Positions 11,748 to 22,916 of a DNA stretch of 64,000 nucleotides are shown piece by piece. Below the pieces are notes generated by a model. The model was given only the letters and a program-made list of their open reading frames with translations, had not been told where the DNA came from and searched no databases. The number at the start of each line of letters is the position of its first letter. The stretch's first letter is position 1. Origin of the DNA: Phialocephala subalpina (Eukaryota; Ascomycota; Leotiomycetes; Helotiales; Mollisiaceae); assembly GCA_900073065.1 (NCBI GenBank), contig FJOG01000006.1, positions 2,104,411 through 2,168,410 of the forward strand, given 5' to 3'. The translations under genes and the position numbers were made by a program.

Positions 11748-12209
11748 AGCGATGGCGATGGCGATTGCTGGTTGTATAAAGTAATTCGGCGTGTATTGGT
11801 AATGAATATAGCAGAAAGTATTGGTTTGCAGACTCTGGAATCTTTGTTTACTTTCTTTACTACCTAGAGACTTGTATAGCTCTAAGTATACAGTCCTTTC
11901 ATCTTATGTTGTATTTAGAGAGGATGAGATCCCTCTTTAGGAATGGCTCTTTACGGTTATTGAAGCACTTCTCCAAATCACATTTGAAAGCCGAGATGTA
12001 TGTTCATAGTAAATTGTACATCTGCCGCAAAGAGTTGAAATGCTCCAAGAGTATGTTCTTCCCGACCATCCAATTCTCTTCGTGAGGTCCTGATCCTTTA
12101 GATCCTCGTATATAGGCCATCAACCAGGAGATCCGGACATCACGTCGTACCCGACTTATCCGTGCCTTATATCTCTTGCACGCCGTTACAAAATGTTTCA
12201 TTATTCATT
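11748..12209. other. convergent 3' flank
   Basis: This lies between the convergent CFEM and HET genes. Only 3' flanking sequence is seen. Confidence 0.4.
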
Positions 12210-13415
12210 TCAAACAAGCACTGAATACTCAGGCGCAGAAAGCCCAAGCATATCCCCAAGACGACATTGAAAATTTCTCTTGTCCCACTCGCCATCTATC
12301 CCTGCCGTAGTAAATGCATACTTGCATACCTCTCGGAAGTATTCATCTATTGGTTTCTCATAATCTGCGAGATGAGCAGCGTCGTTTGAGAGCAGCCCCA
12401 GAAGACCAACCACTTTGTCTCTGGGATTGAAGCACTGTTGCCCCGCGAATTGTATAATAAGAGCATAAAGATTAGGTGGTTTCATGCGCCCCACAAGATC
12501 GGCTGATCGTCCTGCATCCTTGAGGGGAAGCTTCCTCTGTTCTCTCTCCATTACGAACTTGACCCAGTTCTCATCGTATTCATGTGTCCCCTGAAGGCTG
12601 TGTGCATATGATTGAAATCGAATTGGGAAACTGCCAGCGAAGAGACCGACATTCACGATGTCTTGCCAAGGTAGAAACACGTTTCCCCATCCCACAAGAA
12701 TATCTTTGGCGAGGATGATCTCCTGCACAATCCATAATCGGGACCAGTATTTCAATCTCGCAAAGATGTCGAGCATGTCTCTCAAATGCTGTGGAAGTGG
12801 TGGCGGTCCTATGGCGAATGGAATAGAGGGCGTGGCATGCCCAATGCAGATTGCTTGCATGACATCGACGCTACGATCGCTTTCACGGCCCAGCCAAGAG
12901 ATCATGAGATCTGTATTCGAGAATATCAGTCCCATCATACGTACTTGATGATTCCGCTCAGCAAAACAAGTTTGGTCTATACAGATCGAATCGATCCAGA
13001 AGTACTCGCATTCTGCTGCTTTGCGAGAAAGTCCATGAGGTCGTAACTTTTTCGGCAGTGGCGGATCCCTTGGTCTGTTGCGGGCTCTCAGTATAAGAAT
13101 GGATTGCAGTGCTTGGTAAATGTTTTCCCGCAATTGAAATTTTTGCCCATCTAAATATATCGTATACTGTGGCGGGTCTTCTCCCCAAGTGTACGATATC
13201 GCAATATATACTGGACATTCCGATATGCGAAAGACGTGGAGCCGACCTCGTATCTCGCCATCCTCTGTTCTGGCGAATGTAACAAGCCTAAACTCAGCCG
13301 CATTGTGATCAAGCGCCTTATAGTGGTGAGACTGGGCAGAAGCCATATTGCTGATCGAAATCTTGTCCTTCATTCCATTTGAGCGGCTGTATAGGAGATT
13401 GGGCTCGAGCACCAT
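12210..13415 (-). CDS. HET-domain protein (heterokaryon incompatibility)
   Basis: A single open frame of 401 residues starts at the ATG at 13415. The HET domain occupies about residues 65-240 with its three signature blocks: YIAISYTWGE near residue 72, YFWIDSICIDQ near 140, and a RLKYWSRLWIVQEI block near 225. Between them lie the usual QVRMMGLIFS and LMISWLGRE segments. A helical tail with RDKVVGLLGLLS follows. The length is typical of the short intact HET class. HET proteins act in non-self recognition and cell death after hyphal fusion. No lesion is visible. A second in-frame ATG 14 codons in is possible. Confidence 0.9.
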   Translation of the reverse strand: MVLEPNLLYSRSNGMKDKISISNMASAQSHHYKALDHNAAEFRLVTFARTEDGEIRGRLHVFRISECPVYIAISYTWGEDPPQYTIYLDGQKFQLRENIYQALQSILILRARNRPRDPPLPKKLRPHGLSRKAAECEYFWIDSICIDQTCFAERNHQVRMMGLIFSNTDLMISWLGRESDRSVDVMQAICIGHATPSIPFAIGPPPLPQHLRDMLDIFARLKYWSRLWIVQEIILAKDILVGWGNVFLPWQDIVNVGLFAGSFPIRFQSYAHSLQGTHEYDENWVKFVMEREQRKLPLKDAGRSADLVGRMKPPNLYALIIQFAGQQCFNPRDKVVGLLGLLSNDAAHLADYEKPIDEYFREVCKYAFTTAGIDGEWDKRNFQCRLGDMLGLSAPEYSVLV

Positions 13416-14282
13416 AGTAGTCAGATGAGGAGAGGAGAGAAGAGAAGATAGTGGAGAAGCTCGGCTAAATATTCAGCTGCATGACCATGTGCATGTGGCA
13501 CAGAGTTATCCTGTCTGTTCAGCTGCGGCCAGGTCGGCATGGCCCGTGCACATTGATTTTCGCTTAATTCTAGCCAATCACAGAGCGGGATTTCCCTCTA
13601 AAATTGATCAATTATACCTTCATCTATGCCATGCATTAAAACAACCACGTATCTTATATAAAGAAACGTCGCACTGCTTACAGCCATAGCAGCTCTCGCG
13701 TATAGAGCTCTTCCTGCCTTGATTCGATGTAATTTGAGCTAATGCAACTCGTTTTTGGGCCGGTCTTCTAATCTTAGTCCATTACAATATACACATAGCC
13801 CTTTTCTACCTAATTTGACCTGCTTATGTGACCCCTTTGGCACTTGATCTACTCCTTGGCTAAATCGTAATATTCTTTTCTTTGGCATATATTACCGTCC
13901 CTCCCTGTAACAGCGCAAAAAGAGATAAACTTCAGAAGCCCAAGTTCTATTTGCAATACTACATACAAGAATCTAAGACAGGGAAAGAAGAGGATCATAA
14001 GGAAGCTCTTGGCCTTATAGCCCTTGGCTTGCACTAGTCCTATTGCTGCCTAGTGCTGCCTAGCGCTTTGTCCTCCTCGATCGTAACGTGCTATTCACGT
14101 GACTAGTAACGGTTTGGTTTTGAGCTCAAACCGAACCGTCACACTCCCTTTAGCTATAAGAACAGTAACTAATTGCCTCTGGAAGTCAGTTTAACTACAG
14201 AAGTTAATCTCCCTAGGCTCTGGCACCACTATATAAAGCAAGTAAATAACAGTTCATAAGAACCGTATATAATAGCCAGTGC
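13416..14282. other. intergenic with a 37-nt near-perfect palindrome at 14106-14142
   Basis: No gene is seen. At 14106-14142 an inverted repeat (GTAACGGTTTGGTTTTGAG against CTCAAACCGAACCGTCAC) folds on itself with one unpaired base and two mismatches, centred on a GAGCTC core. It may be a mini-hairpin, transposon footprint or binding site; nothing decides between these. Confidence 0.5.
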
Positions 14283-14533
14283 TCAAGTGCCAATGTCCTC
14301 CACGCTCCACGTGTCGTAGCCTAGGGCTCGAAACATAGAGTTGATAGCCTCTGCGAGCTCATTGTTGTTGGATTTATCAATACAACACGTATCAACCCAG
14401 AAGTATTGCAGGCCATCGTGTCTGGTTTGTTCTCCGCAGAGCCGAATCTTCTCGTATCCAACTTTGTTCTTTCTAGTGCCATCAATCAAGTCTTGATATG
14501 TGACCTCTTCTATATCCGCTCCCCATAAACTTA
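14283..14533 (-). pseudogene. HET-domain fragment
   Basis: Minus-strand reading gives WGADIEEVTYQDLIDG, then GYEKIRLCGEQ..HDGLQ, then YFWVDTCCIDKSNNNELAEA and INSMF. This is the early HET core of the class that usually heads STAND/NACHT proteins. The preceding YxxLSHTW part is lost where AT-rich DNA begins (14534-14680), and after INSMFR the frame runs into unrelated sequence and stops. It is broken at both ends. Confidence 0.8.
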
Positions 14534-14677
14534 ATAATTATTTCTTTTCTAATTTCTAAAGTTTTATTATTATTCGTTGGATATATATATATCGTTTTAA
14601 TATAAAATAAAAAGATTAAAAAAATTATTAAAAAGAAAATTTAAGTTTTCTAACAATCCCAAAAATCCCGTTTTTAT

Positions 14678-15388
14678 TTACTCAATATATTCAAGCGTGC
14701 CGAGAATCTCCTTTAAGCTGAATCTCAAGGTTATGTGGAGATCTTCAGTCGTGATATCATACTCTTCCTCGACCTCCGCGGATCGATCTTCTTCGGATAA
14801 TGGTTCGGAGCGGCTAGATTGTGTGTTCTCCTGGTTGTGCGAGGTCGTTGCCACTCCTCCGTTCCCTCGACCGCGAAATATGACATCGTCGATAGAGTCG
14901 GAGGACGCGGCAGAAGTAGAGAGAAGTTGCGGTTCCTGGACCTAGTATATCAGTCAGCATACTGCATGTTCCAGAGCCCACGGCAGAACAGGACTTGCCT
15001 GGGTTGGTACTACATGTCCTGTGATAGCTCTAGTTGATTCAGGTTGGTTGCCATTTGAAGTCGTGAGGATACTGAGTGGTGACAAGTCTCTCCGGGCTAC
15101 AGGGGATGACCAAGCATCCTCCACTCTAGCTCCCTCATCTTTCAAAAAGGCCGCGGTCTCATCTGGAGCTTCTCCTGTCGTAGGTGATATCGCGGGAGTG
15201 AATTCGGGGGCGAGAGGGTTGAGGTTCTCCGCTGTTGCTTCGAATGACTGAAACTGGGATGGCCGGAAAAGAATGTCCAGAAGAGACACTAGCAGTAGAA
15301 ATAGAAATGTAAGAAATGTGGTATCCGACTGTCTAGCCCGATTGCGAATCGCGGGACGTGGTGAGATGGAGTATGCACGGTAGACCAA
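14678..15388 (-). pseudogene. hypothetical protein, probably incomplete
   Basis: A plausible coding stretch runs on the minus strand to TAA at 14678-14680. Its second part (14941-14678; DDVIFRGRGNGG, then an acidic Ser/Glu stretch, then LEYIE) joins the first (15388-14999) by a likely GC-AG intron. The first part begins with a hydrophobic helix (FLTFLFLLLVSLLDILF) followed by a Pro/Glu-rich region. No ATG fits upstream in this frame, and the 3' end abuts AT-rich DNA. No family recognised. It could be the 3' end of a longer spliced gene or a relic. Confidence 0.3.
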
Positions 15389-15713
15389 GAACCATCATCA
15401 GTATGTAGGAGAAACATGTTGGGCGATTGAAGTTGGGTGCATGCGCTGTTATACTCTTGAGCCAGGAGCGAGTTGATACACATGGCGCTGAGGCTACCCT
15501 CACACACCAACCCCAAACATAGCTCTGGTATAACCCAAGCAGGAACGACCTGGAAAGCGTTGAATCATGACTTATCTTGTAGGGAATAAACTGCCCCTTG
15601 GGATCAATACTGCATGGACGTAGTCGTCGCATTGGTAACACTGCCACCAATAGCAAAGGATAATAACAAAACTAGGCATCGAAGACGACTACATTCGGCA
15701 CGCAGTTTCGGTG

Positions 15714-16709
15714 TCATCCAAACCGAATATAGTCCCAGCTGAATAGCTGGTCGTCCACTGGTGGTCGTCCTGATTCAAGCTGTCTGATCTGAGCTCTCGG
15801 GAATTTCCAATCTGGAGCTGTGACCTTCTCCCCCCCAAAAACAATTTTAACATCCTTTTCAAACAGATACAAAGGTCCAAAGAACGCTGAGCCGTTTTCA
15901 ATAGGATGTAGACTCAATGTGGCCGTCTTCCACTCTCTCGACTCCCTACGTCTAAGCATTGGGATCAAGTTCATCTCCGCTATCCGTCTTATATGCGCTT
16001 CGACTTTGGCCGCTTTGGTCAACCGCCCTCGTTCGTCCCGTTCTAATGGCTGAGCTTCGCCCAGAATGGCTATTGCCGGAGCAAAATACGGCCTTCCTGG
16101 ATCATCGTCTTCCTCCTCCTCCCTGTCAGGCGAATTCCTGAAGGCCTCGGTGGCCCAACCTCGATATTCCTCGTCTTCATTGCCCCATTGATCCACAAAG
16201 TTATAATAATCAGGGTCGAACCCCTCGTCGAATTCCTCCAAGGTCACCGTAAAGGTAAATTGGACTAATCCTTTGAGCTTTCGCAGGATCGTGGCAGGCG
16301 ATATCTGTTCGACTGGGAATGCATGGCTGGAGTCTCGCAGACCAAGCCAGATACTTTGAGTGCATGCGAAGTGTCGCACTCGATCAAGATTTTCAATGTC
16401 GAAAAATGATTTCTGCATCGGCCTGTATTTAAACATCATGTCGCCAAGGAGGAGAACATCTGTGTTGGGATGGAACAAGACACCGAGAAATCGTGTAGCA
16501 GAGTTGCGAGCCTCCTTGCAGACCATATCTACAGAGTCAGGCACAACTGAATCGCGTCGTATCTCCCAACGGAGCTTCGAAGGGTTGCAGTTGTATCGGA
16601 GTTGTAGAACGCGGATTCGAGGTGCCCATCTCCATATCTGGACTCGCAATTCATGTGGAAGCGACGAGAATCGGTGGAATTCAGGTACAGCTGAAGCTTC
16701 TGTAGCCAT
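15714..16709 (-). CDS. 2EXR-domain protein
   Basis: Intronless, 331 residues from the ATG at 16709 (MATEASAVPEF). The N-terminal 2EXR domain is clear: FHRFSSLPHELRVQIW near residue 11, then APRIRVLQL, VCKEARNSA, FLGVLFHPNTDVLLL. An acidic middle follows (EEEEDDDPGR), then a conserved C-terminal block (LFEKDVKIVFGGEKV..PDWKFPRAQI) shared with the other copies in this window. 2EXR proteins are abundant and of unknown function in fungi. Four relatives lie at 25.5, 26.8, 36.6 and 37.9 kb. No lesion is seen. Confidence 0.85.
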   Translation of the reverse strand: MATEASAVPEFHRFSSLPHELRVQIWRWAPRIRVLQLRYNCNPSKLRWEIRRDSVVPDSVDMVCKEARNSATRFLGVLFHPNTDVLLLGDMMFKYRPMQKSFFDIENLDRVRHFACTQSIWLGLRDSSHAFPVEQISPATILRKLKGLVQFTFTVTLEEFDEGFDPDYYNFVDQWGNEDEEYRGWATEAFRNSPDREEEEDDDPGRPYFAPAIAILGEAQPLERDERGRLTKAAKVEAHIRRIAEMNLIPMLRRRESREWKTATLSLHPIENGSAFFGPLYLFEKDVKIVFGGEKVTAPDWKFPRAQIRQLESGRPPVDDQLFSWDYIRFG

Positions 16710-17422
16710 ATTTTGGCGTCGAATTTGATGATTGCTTGGAGTATGAGGTCTGCCAGAAGAGAAGAAGAAATTCTTGTGAAGGTGAGAGGTCGACGTCAAT
16801 GGGATAGATAGCAGAGCCGCCTAGCATCCACGATCCCTGCAATCCCATCCAATCATCCTCCAAATATCAAGAGATCCTAGATTGTAACCCTAGTCCCGAA
16901 GTAGCTAGCGTGGTTTTAAAATCTTTATCAGTTTTGACTTCTTGATAGAAATTTGGATCTCGCTTCAGAGGCTTGAGACGTGCAACAAAAGAATCCGCTA
17001 ATGTCCTAAGACAATTGGGACATTTGGAAAGTCAAAGTGACCCAACTCAACCTCCCTCCAGCTTCAAAGACACTTACTGGGAACACCTCCTCTCCGAAGA
17101 AAAAACGGTTCACATCAAAAACTCACGTCTAGACACAAACGAGAACAATGTAAAAAACCACTCAAGATCAAGATCAGATGGTAAGGCAACCACCATCCTA
17201 AGTTCCAAGCGACCCAGCTCAACTTCCGGAATCTTCGAGGATCTTTGGTGGAATATGCCTCACCTCTCCCCAGCGAACAATGAATTTGACACCAAGAACT
17301 CACGTTCAAATGAAAAATGAGGCAGTAACGAGTCACTCGATATCAGGATCACAAGTGGTGAAGGTAGAAACATAACACAGGACTTCGCACTCGAGGGCAC
17401 GGTTGAAAGACCGCGTTACATT
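16710..17422. other. intergenic, nothing recognised
   Basis: It lies between the 2EXR gene and the phosphoesterase locus. One unmatched 115-codon frame at 16973-17320 has no supporting features. Confidence 0.4.
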
Positions 17423-19342
17423 TCATCGATCTGACATCGCTGAGCCATTCGAACTCGACCCATTCATAGTTGCCTTGCTCTTCTTCTTCCTCAAGCTTCC
17501 TTTCCCTGTATCTTTCTCTTCCACAACCCCAATCCTCATCGTATACTGCGGCGTAGCATGCCCATTCGTCTTCTCCTTCGGCGATGGACCTTTCACACCC
17601 CCATTCGCCCTTGCAACTTTCCCATCGCCAACCTGTACCATCCCAGCAGGTCTTGCCGGGATCGATTGCAGAACAGCCAAAACCACATACACAACTCCAA
17701 CACCAAGCGTAATCAAATCCAGAATATGCACGATCCACCAAATATGCTGCGTCCCCAACGCACAATTCACAAACTCAAACCTCCAATCCCACTCCTCCCT
17801 ATCAAACCAAAGACTCAACAATCCCGCATTTCCCCCAAAATCACCCATCATGGATCTCAACGTCAGCTCTCTCAAGCCTGGGATATCCATCTCTTCCGTC
17901 ACCCCTGTTGCTACTGCTTGAGGATATTTGGTAGCAGCCCATTCTCTCTCTGGTGGGGAAGATTGGTTGATATAATGATAGACATCGCAGCCTTCATGAT
18001 CGTGTCCGTTTAGGATGACGCCATGACGACCAAAGCCGTGGCCCGGAACGTCGGTGTTGCCGCTCATGCCAAAGATACCTTCCAGGAATCCCTTGCTTGC
18101 GTCTCTTGACAGGTGGTTCTGCTCCTTAACCCCATTCCCAAATTCCCCATCGAAGAAATCGAAGAACGGTCCATCGACACAAACACCCTCTTCTTTGAAC
18201 AACGGGATATGCGTCAACACGATCGTGAAATGTGCTGCTCGAGTGACGTCTTGAGAAGTAGTTATAACGCCGTTGAGGAAATTGTACGTTTCGTCTTGGA
18301 GTTCTTTCGTCCCTGCTGGTGTGTCGAGATTCATATCGTTCAGGACGATGATTCTCAATTCCGGGATCTCTTTCTCCTCTTCTCCATCATCGGCGGTAGT
18401 GTTGGTAGGGAGATGGAACCTCATCTCATAATTCGCTTTCCCAAACATCCTCGTGAACCTCGCCATCCTCGCCTGGTCGATATCGCCCGCATACCCAATA
18501 TCGTGATTCCCCGCCACATTGATAATCCTCGTCTTCCACTCCTCTTTCTCCTCTCCAAGTATCATAGCCTGTATCTCGTTGGAAGGCTGACTTGTCAACC
18601 CTTCATCGACCTTAACACCCCCCTTAAAAACCCGATTCCAAAACCTCCACCCCCTCCGGGAGATGGAACCTCATCTCATAATTCGCTTTCCCAAACATCC
18701 TCGTGAACCTCGCCATCCTCGCCTGGTCGATATCGCCCGCATACCCAATATCGTGATTCCCCGCCACATTGATAATCCTCGTCTTCCACTCCTCTTTCTC
18801 CTCTCCAAGTATCATAGCCTGTATCTCGTTGGAAGGCTGACTTGTCAACCCTTCATCGACCTTAACACCCCCCTTAAAAACCCGATTCCAAAACCTCCAC
18901 CCCCTCCGTGGTCGAGGAATTTGTGCCAGTGAGGGAGCTTCGCGGCTTCGACGTTGTCGATTGAGGAGTCGCCTTCGAGTTGTGGGTCTCCCAATGCAAG
19001 CAATCTGAACGGCGCTATCTTCTCATCATTGCTGAATGAGGTGTGCTGTAGGAGGGTATCGAGGTAGCTCGTCGTACGAGAGCTGAGGAATTTCGAGGAG
19101 AGACCATCTTGCGATGGGGATGGAAATGCGCAGAGATGGAATACTGGATACAAGTAAAGATAGGAAGAAAGGATCAATGAAAGTGGTACAAGAAGAAATA
19201 AAGCGTATCGAAGCACGCAGAGAAGAAACATGGAGACTGCATTTGTGGCAGAAGGAAGAGAGGTTGGAATATTTTTGAGAAAGGGGTCGCGAAAATGATT
19301 GCCGGGGATAAATGGTGGACGCGCCGTGGCACGTGATGTCAT
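17423..19342 (-). pseudogene. Ted1/Cdc1-type metallophosphoesterase, internally deleted and partly duplicated
   Basis: The N-terminal part (ATG at 19342) has a membrane helix and ALGDPQLEGDSS, the first metal motif. It runs to LPHWHKFLDH and then jumps at about 18908 straight to RRGWRFWNRVFKGG in another frame. Relatives have a long segment between these points, including the second metal motif (GDLLGSQW); here it is absent. A 250-bp block encoding RRGWRFW to MRFHLP, with INVAGNHDIGYAG, is present twice in tandem (18408-18657, 18658-18907); 250 is not a multiple of three, so the frame breaks again. The rest, with THIPLF, GHDHEGC and a membrane helix, is open to 17423. The family acts on GPI-anchor ethanolamine-phosphate in the ER/Golgi. 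As written the gene cannot make a working enzyme. Confidence 0.85.
18408..18907. repeat. exact tandem duplication, 2 x 250 bp
   Basis: Two copies with no visible difference, period exactly 250 (for example AGATGGAACC at 18411 and 18661). Both copies end at the same CCCCTCCG, which is also the edge of the gene deletion. See the second 250-bp duplication at 60483. Confidence 0.95.
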
Positions 19343-19848
19343 AGTCTATTTTTGGCAGCCCAGGTCCCCCTTTCAAGGTTTCCGACACTTTACGACATTT
19401 TTTCTCGAGGAGGAAATGTGAGAAAAGAAGTTCCATTTGAAGACTTACAGTTACTGTTCAGGGCTCTGAAGCCATAACCTAGGCACCTCTCAGTCGTCCA
19501 CAACCGTTAAAAACTCAAAACCGCCGCAATCCGTCCCAATCCGTCCAAAACCGTTGAAATCTCAAAACCCTCCAAAACCGACCATCTTGCGATGTGCAAC
19601 AAAACTTCCGGTATTAGGAAAGAACACGTGAAGTGATATTGCATTCGAAGTGAGGCCTGATCGAAAGGCCGTCCAGTCTCATCAAAGTAGAAACAGCGTT
19701 GGTATCGTCACGGTTCTGAGATGGAAGCAAATTCAAAGTCATAAAGCATCATTCTTCGTTGTAAACATGCAAAGTAAAGAGACCAAAGGCCCAGGTATCA
19801 TATCCCATCCAATCCTAACTCATCGTCAAGCAAGCAGTCATCAATCAT
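19343..19848. other. intergenic
   Basis: It is the phosphoesterase promoter side and the 3' flank of the GRDP gene. A small imperfect tandem run of CCAAAACCG/CAATCCGTC words lies near 19505-19580. Nothing else seen. Confidence 0.4.
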
Positions 19849-22240
19849 CTAACCACCTCCACCACCACCACACCCACCGCCGCCTCCTCCACATCCTCCA
19901 CCTCCTCCGCAGCCACCTCCGCCACCACAGCCTCCTCCCATCCCACCTCCGCCACACCCACCACCACCCCCACATCCACCCGGCCCACCGCAACCCCCCG
20001 CTGCCACACCACCAGAGCAAGTGCCCGCCGCACAATTACCAACCATGCCAGCACCCATAGGCATCATACACGGGTCACCCGCATAATACATGCCTCCCAT
20101 CATCATCGGATACGCCATAAAAGGTCCATACATTAGGTATGGATAGCCCCACGCCCCATAGTAATAGTCCTGTCTCAGCGGGACCGGTCTCCCTTTCGCT
20201 TGGGCACGCTTACAAGCCTTCTTATACGCTTCCTCTAACTCGATCTCTCGTCTCTTCCTCAACGCAGCGAAGACGGCTGTCCTAGCATCTGATTCCAGAG
20301 GCTTGACTGCGTTATGAGAAGAGATGTGAGCGCTGTTATCTGGAGGACAAAGTTTCGCTGCTCCAGAATCGTAGAAGTTGTTTAGGACTTTTTCGTGTTT
20401 GGATGTTCCGAAGACCTTTGAAGAGGAGGAGATGTGTTTCGAGCGGATGGCTTCGCAGTACCAGCATGTACATTCAGAGTATACTTCATTGAAGAGCTTT
20501 TGGTATGTTTTGCTGGTCCATTCGAAGCCTGTGGAGAGGGCGTCTTCGTCGATTTTGTCGTCGTGGTCGATGAACTTTTTGCATTTGATGATTGTGTAGT
20601 CGAAATATGACTTTGGTGAGAGTTGGTGAGTGTGCCAGCCGAGATCGACATCGAGGGTTGGAATGCAGGTGCTTAGAGGGTGGGTGGCGATGATGTGGAC
20701 GAATCGAGTGTATTTCTGGAGGAGACGGTCCATGGTCTGGCGAGCAGCAGGACTGTGAAGCCAGTCAATCTGATGCATCTTGTCAACAAAGACACTCTGT
20801 CGAATCACAGCTCCGCCAAGCTCGAGTGCAAAGACCGAAGGGTTCTCCCAGTATCTGGACATCATCTTGCGGATGGCAAGTCGTTCTTGTCGTTTCAGAA
20901 TACCACTCTCGAAGACCGACTTGCTGTTGACTTTCTTCACGACGCTCCTATCCTTGATTGCGTCCTCAATGAGCTCCTTAACATCGTTCATAGTAGGGGT
21001 ACCACCCAGGCTGCCATTATCGAGAAGTTCAATGACCTTGGACCGGAGCTCTATGCCAACAAGTCTGTTGGGAAAGGTGTATAGGTATGCATTCCATTCG
21101 GACGCGGTTGGGGCAGTAGGAGCGCCAGTTGTTGGAGATAAGATCGTGCCTCCGAGAGGCCAGTCTTTCATGATGAGATTCTCAGTGTCCTTCTTGAACT
21201 TGGCGACGCGGAGGAGGTCATGGTTGATCTCGCTGCCACACTTGCTGCAGTAATATGACAGATCTCGGTCACCATATCCTTGTCCGCTCATGTCGACAAT
21301 TTCCTTGGCAGGTGTCTTCTCGCTTTGGCAGCACGTAGTCCATGGGATTTCGAGTGCCTGGGTACATCTTGGGCAGTGAAGCGACTTGACCATGGTGTCT
21401 TCCCCATTATTCCAATGATGTCCAGTCGCCCTGGTGAAGTGTACTTTCGCCTCCTCAGGAACTGTGTAGTTGAAGCTTGTATCGATGGCGGCATCGACAG
21501 CATTCCATGGCATGCCAGTTGCCCAGAGGTCCTTGAGACCAAAGCGAATACAATCTTCTTCATAGTTTCTTGGATTCAGCATGAACGAATGCCACACCAT
21601 GAGTACATCTGCCAGTGTCAGTAATCGCAAGGGCATTAGCGTCAAGAAACTCACCAACAGGAGGCAACATATTCGTCGTCCACTTCTTTGGCGTCCCCCT
21701 CTTCGTAAAGCTCACAAAATCCGCATTACTAATAACCATCTCCTTCCCCTCCAACCTCCTACTCGGCTCCAAATGAACCAGCACCCCCAACCACCAATCC
21801 TCAAACCTCTCCACCGCCCTCGCAATATAAAGCGCCCACCTCTTCTCCCTCATCTTCGCCAACGTCTCATCCCTATTCTCCACCATCTCACATCTCGCAT
21901 CCCAGAGATTGAATAATCCATCTGTGTACCCGATATCTTCTTTCAGGCTGTGGAAGCAAGAGAGGAGTTTCAGGTGTGCGAGGCAGGTGTCTGCGTCGGG
22001 GAAGTCTTTGGGGGTGGAGGAGAGAGTGAGGGTGGCGAATGCGGAGTTGAGCTCTTCGGCTGTGGGACCTGGGGGTGAGGCTTCGACGGGGTCGGTGACG
22101 GCGTACGAGGGAGGCGCTTCTTTGGGAGGATCCGCAGAAGCTGCAGCGGCGGCGACGGGAGCTACGTTCTCTGGTTGTTTTTCAGAGACGTCGACGGGTG
22201 TCTTCTCTCCCTTCAAGGAGAGCTTCTCAAGGAGAGGCAT
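19849..22240 (-). CDS. glycine-rich domain-containing (GRDP/DUF1399) protein
   Basis: Two exons, 22240-21655 and 21608-19849, joined in phase 1 (LPPV then DVLMVWHSFMLNPRNY), give about 781 residues. The DUF1399 region carries the family hallmarks: LMVWHSFMLNP, CPRCTQ and YYCSKCGSEI Cys pairs, LDVDLGWHTHQLSPKSYFDY, and a CTCWYCEAIRS block. The C-terminus is an extreme Gly/Cys tail of CGGGGG repeats (about the last 55 residues) after a Tyr/Met/Pro-rich linker. The start is the ATG at 22240 (MPLLEKLSL); a farther upstream frame has only TTG. Plant relatives are linked to development and stress; the fungal role is unknown. Intact. Confidence 0.88.
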
Positions 22241-22916
22241 GGCGGGGTAAGCTCGTGTGGCGCCAGCCAACGTGGGGTAGATTCGGTGTTGGTTTCGTGA
22301 AAACGTTCGTGGAGTGAAGTGTGAGGATTACACGAAGCAATCCAAGATAATGAAGCTTTATCGCCTTGGAAAACAGCTCATAATATACATTCCTTATCTG
22401 CGGTTGCTGCGCAATCAATGTTGGTGTTGTCGAGTGGGGCTGAGTCCTGCCACAATGTGCTCAACCCGCATCGTTCATTCACGTAAGAACGCTAGAAGGA
22501 CGCTAGAAGGTAAATGGAAGGCACAGCATGCAGCTAACGACAAGCTAGCCCTGTCAGATGATGCCAATTCACCAATAAGCTTCGCGGGTAAATTGCTGCC
22601 TCGCTCTTGGAAAGCTTGAGGGAGAGAGAACCGGCTAAAGCACCAATCGGCTGTTCGTCTCGTCTCGTCTGGGGCTTAGCGCAGATCGTGGATGTCTTCC
22701 TTCGCCCGGTTGCAGAGATACGAACGGTTGGATATTGCGTCACGGAAGAATAATGGACCTTTTCTTACGAGGACGTGGAGAATTGAACGGTCCGAATTCT
22801 TTTGTCTTGAGCCAGCCCATAGAACGATGCAAAGTTCCAAATCACACCATTCCTCCCAGGCAACCCATTTATCCAGAACGCCTCCCAAAGTACCTATCCC
22901 TCAGCCTCCTTCCAAG
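22241..22916. other. intergenic, nothing recognised
   Basis: It is the GRDP promoter side and the 3' flank of the FAD oxidase. Only unmatched short frames are seen. Confidence 0.4.

Noticed and set aside
19650..20060. His/Pro-rich + frame and Trp/Val-rich alternative frames
   Set aside because: They are readings of the CGGGGG repeat of the GRDP gene in other frames.
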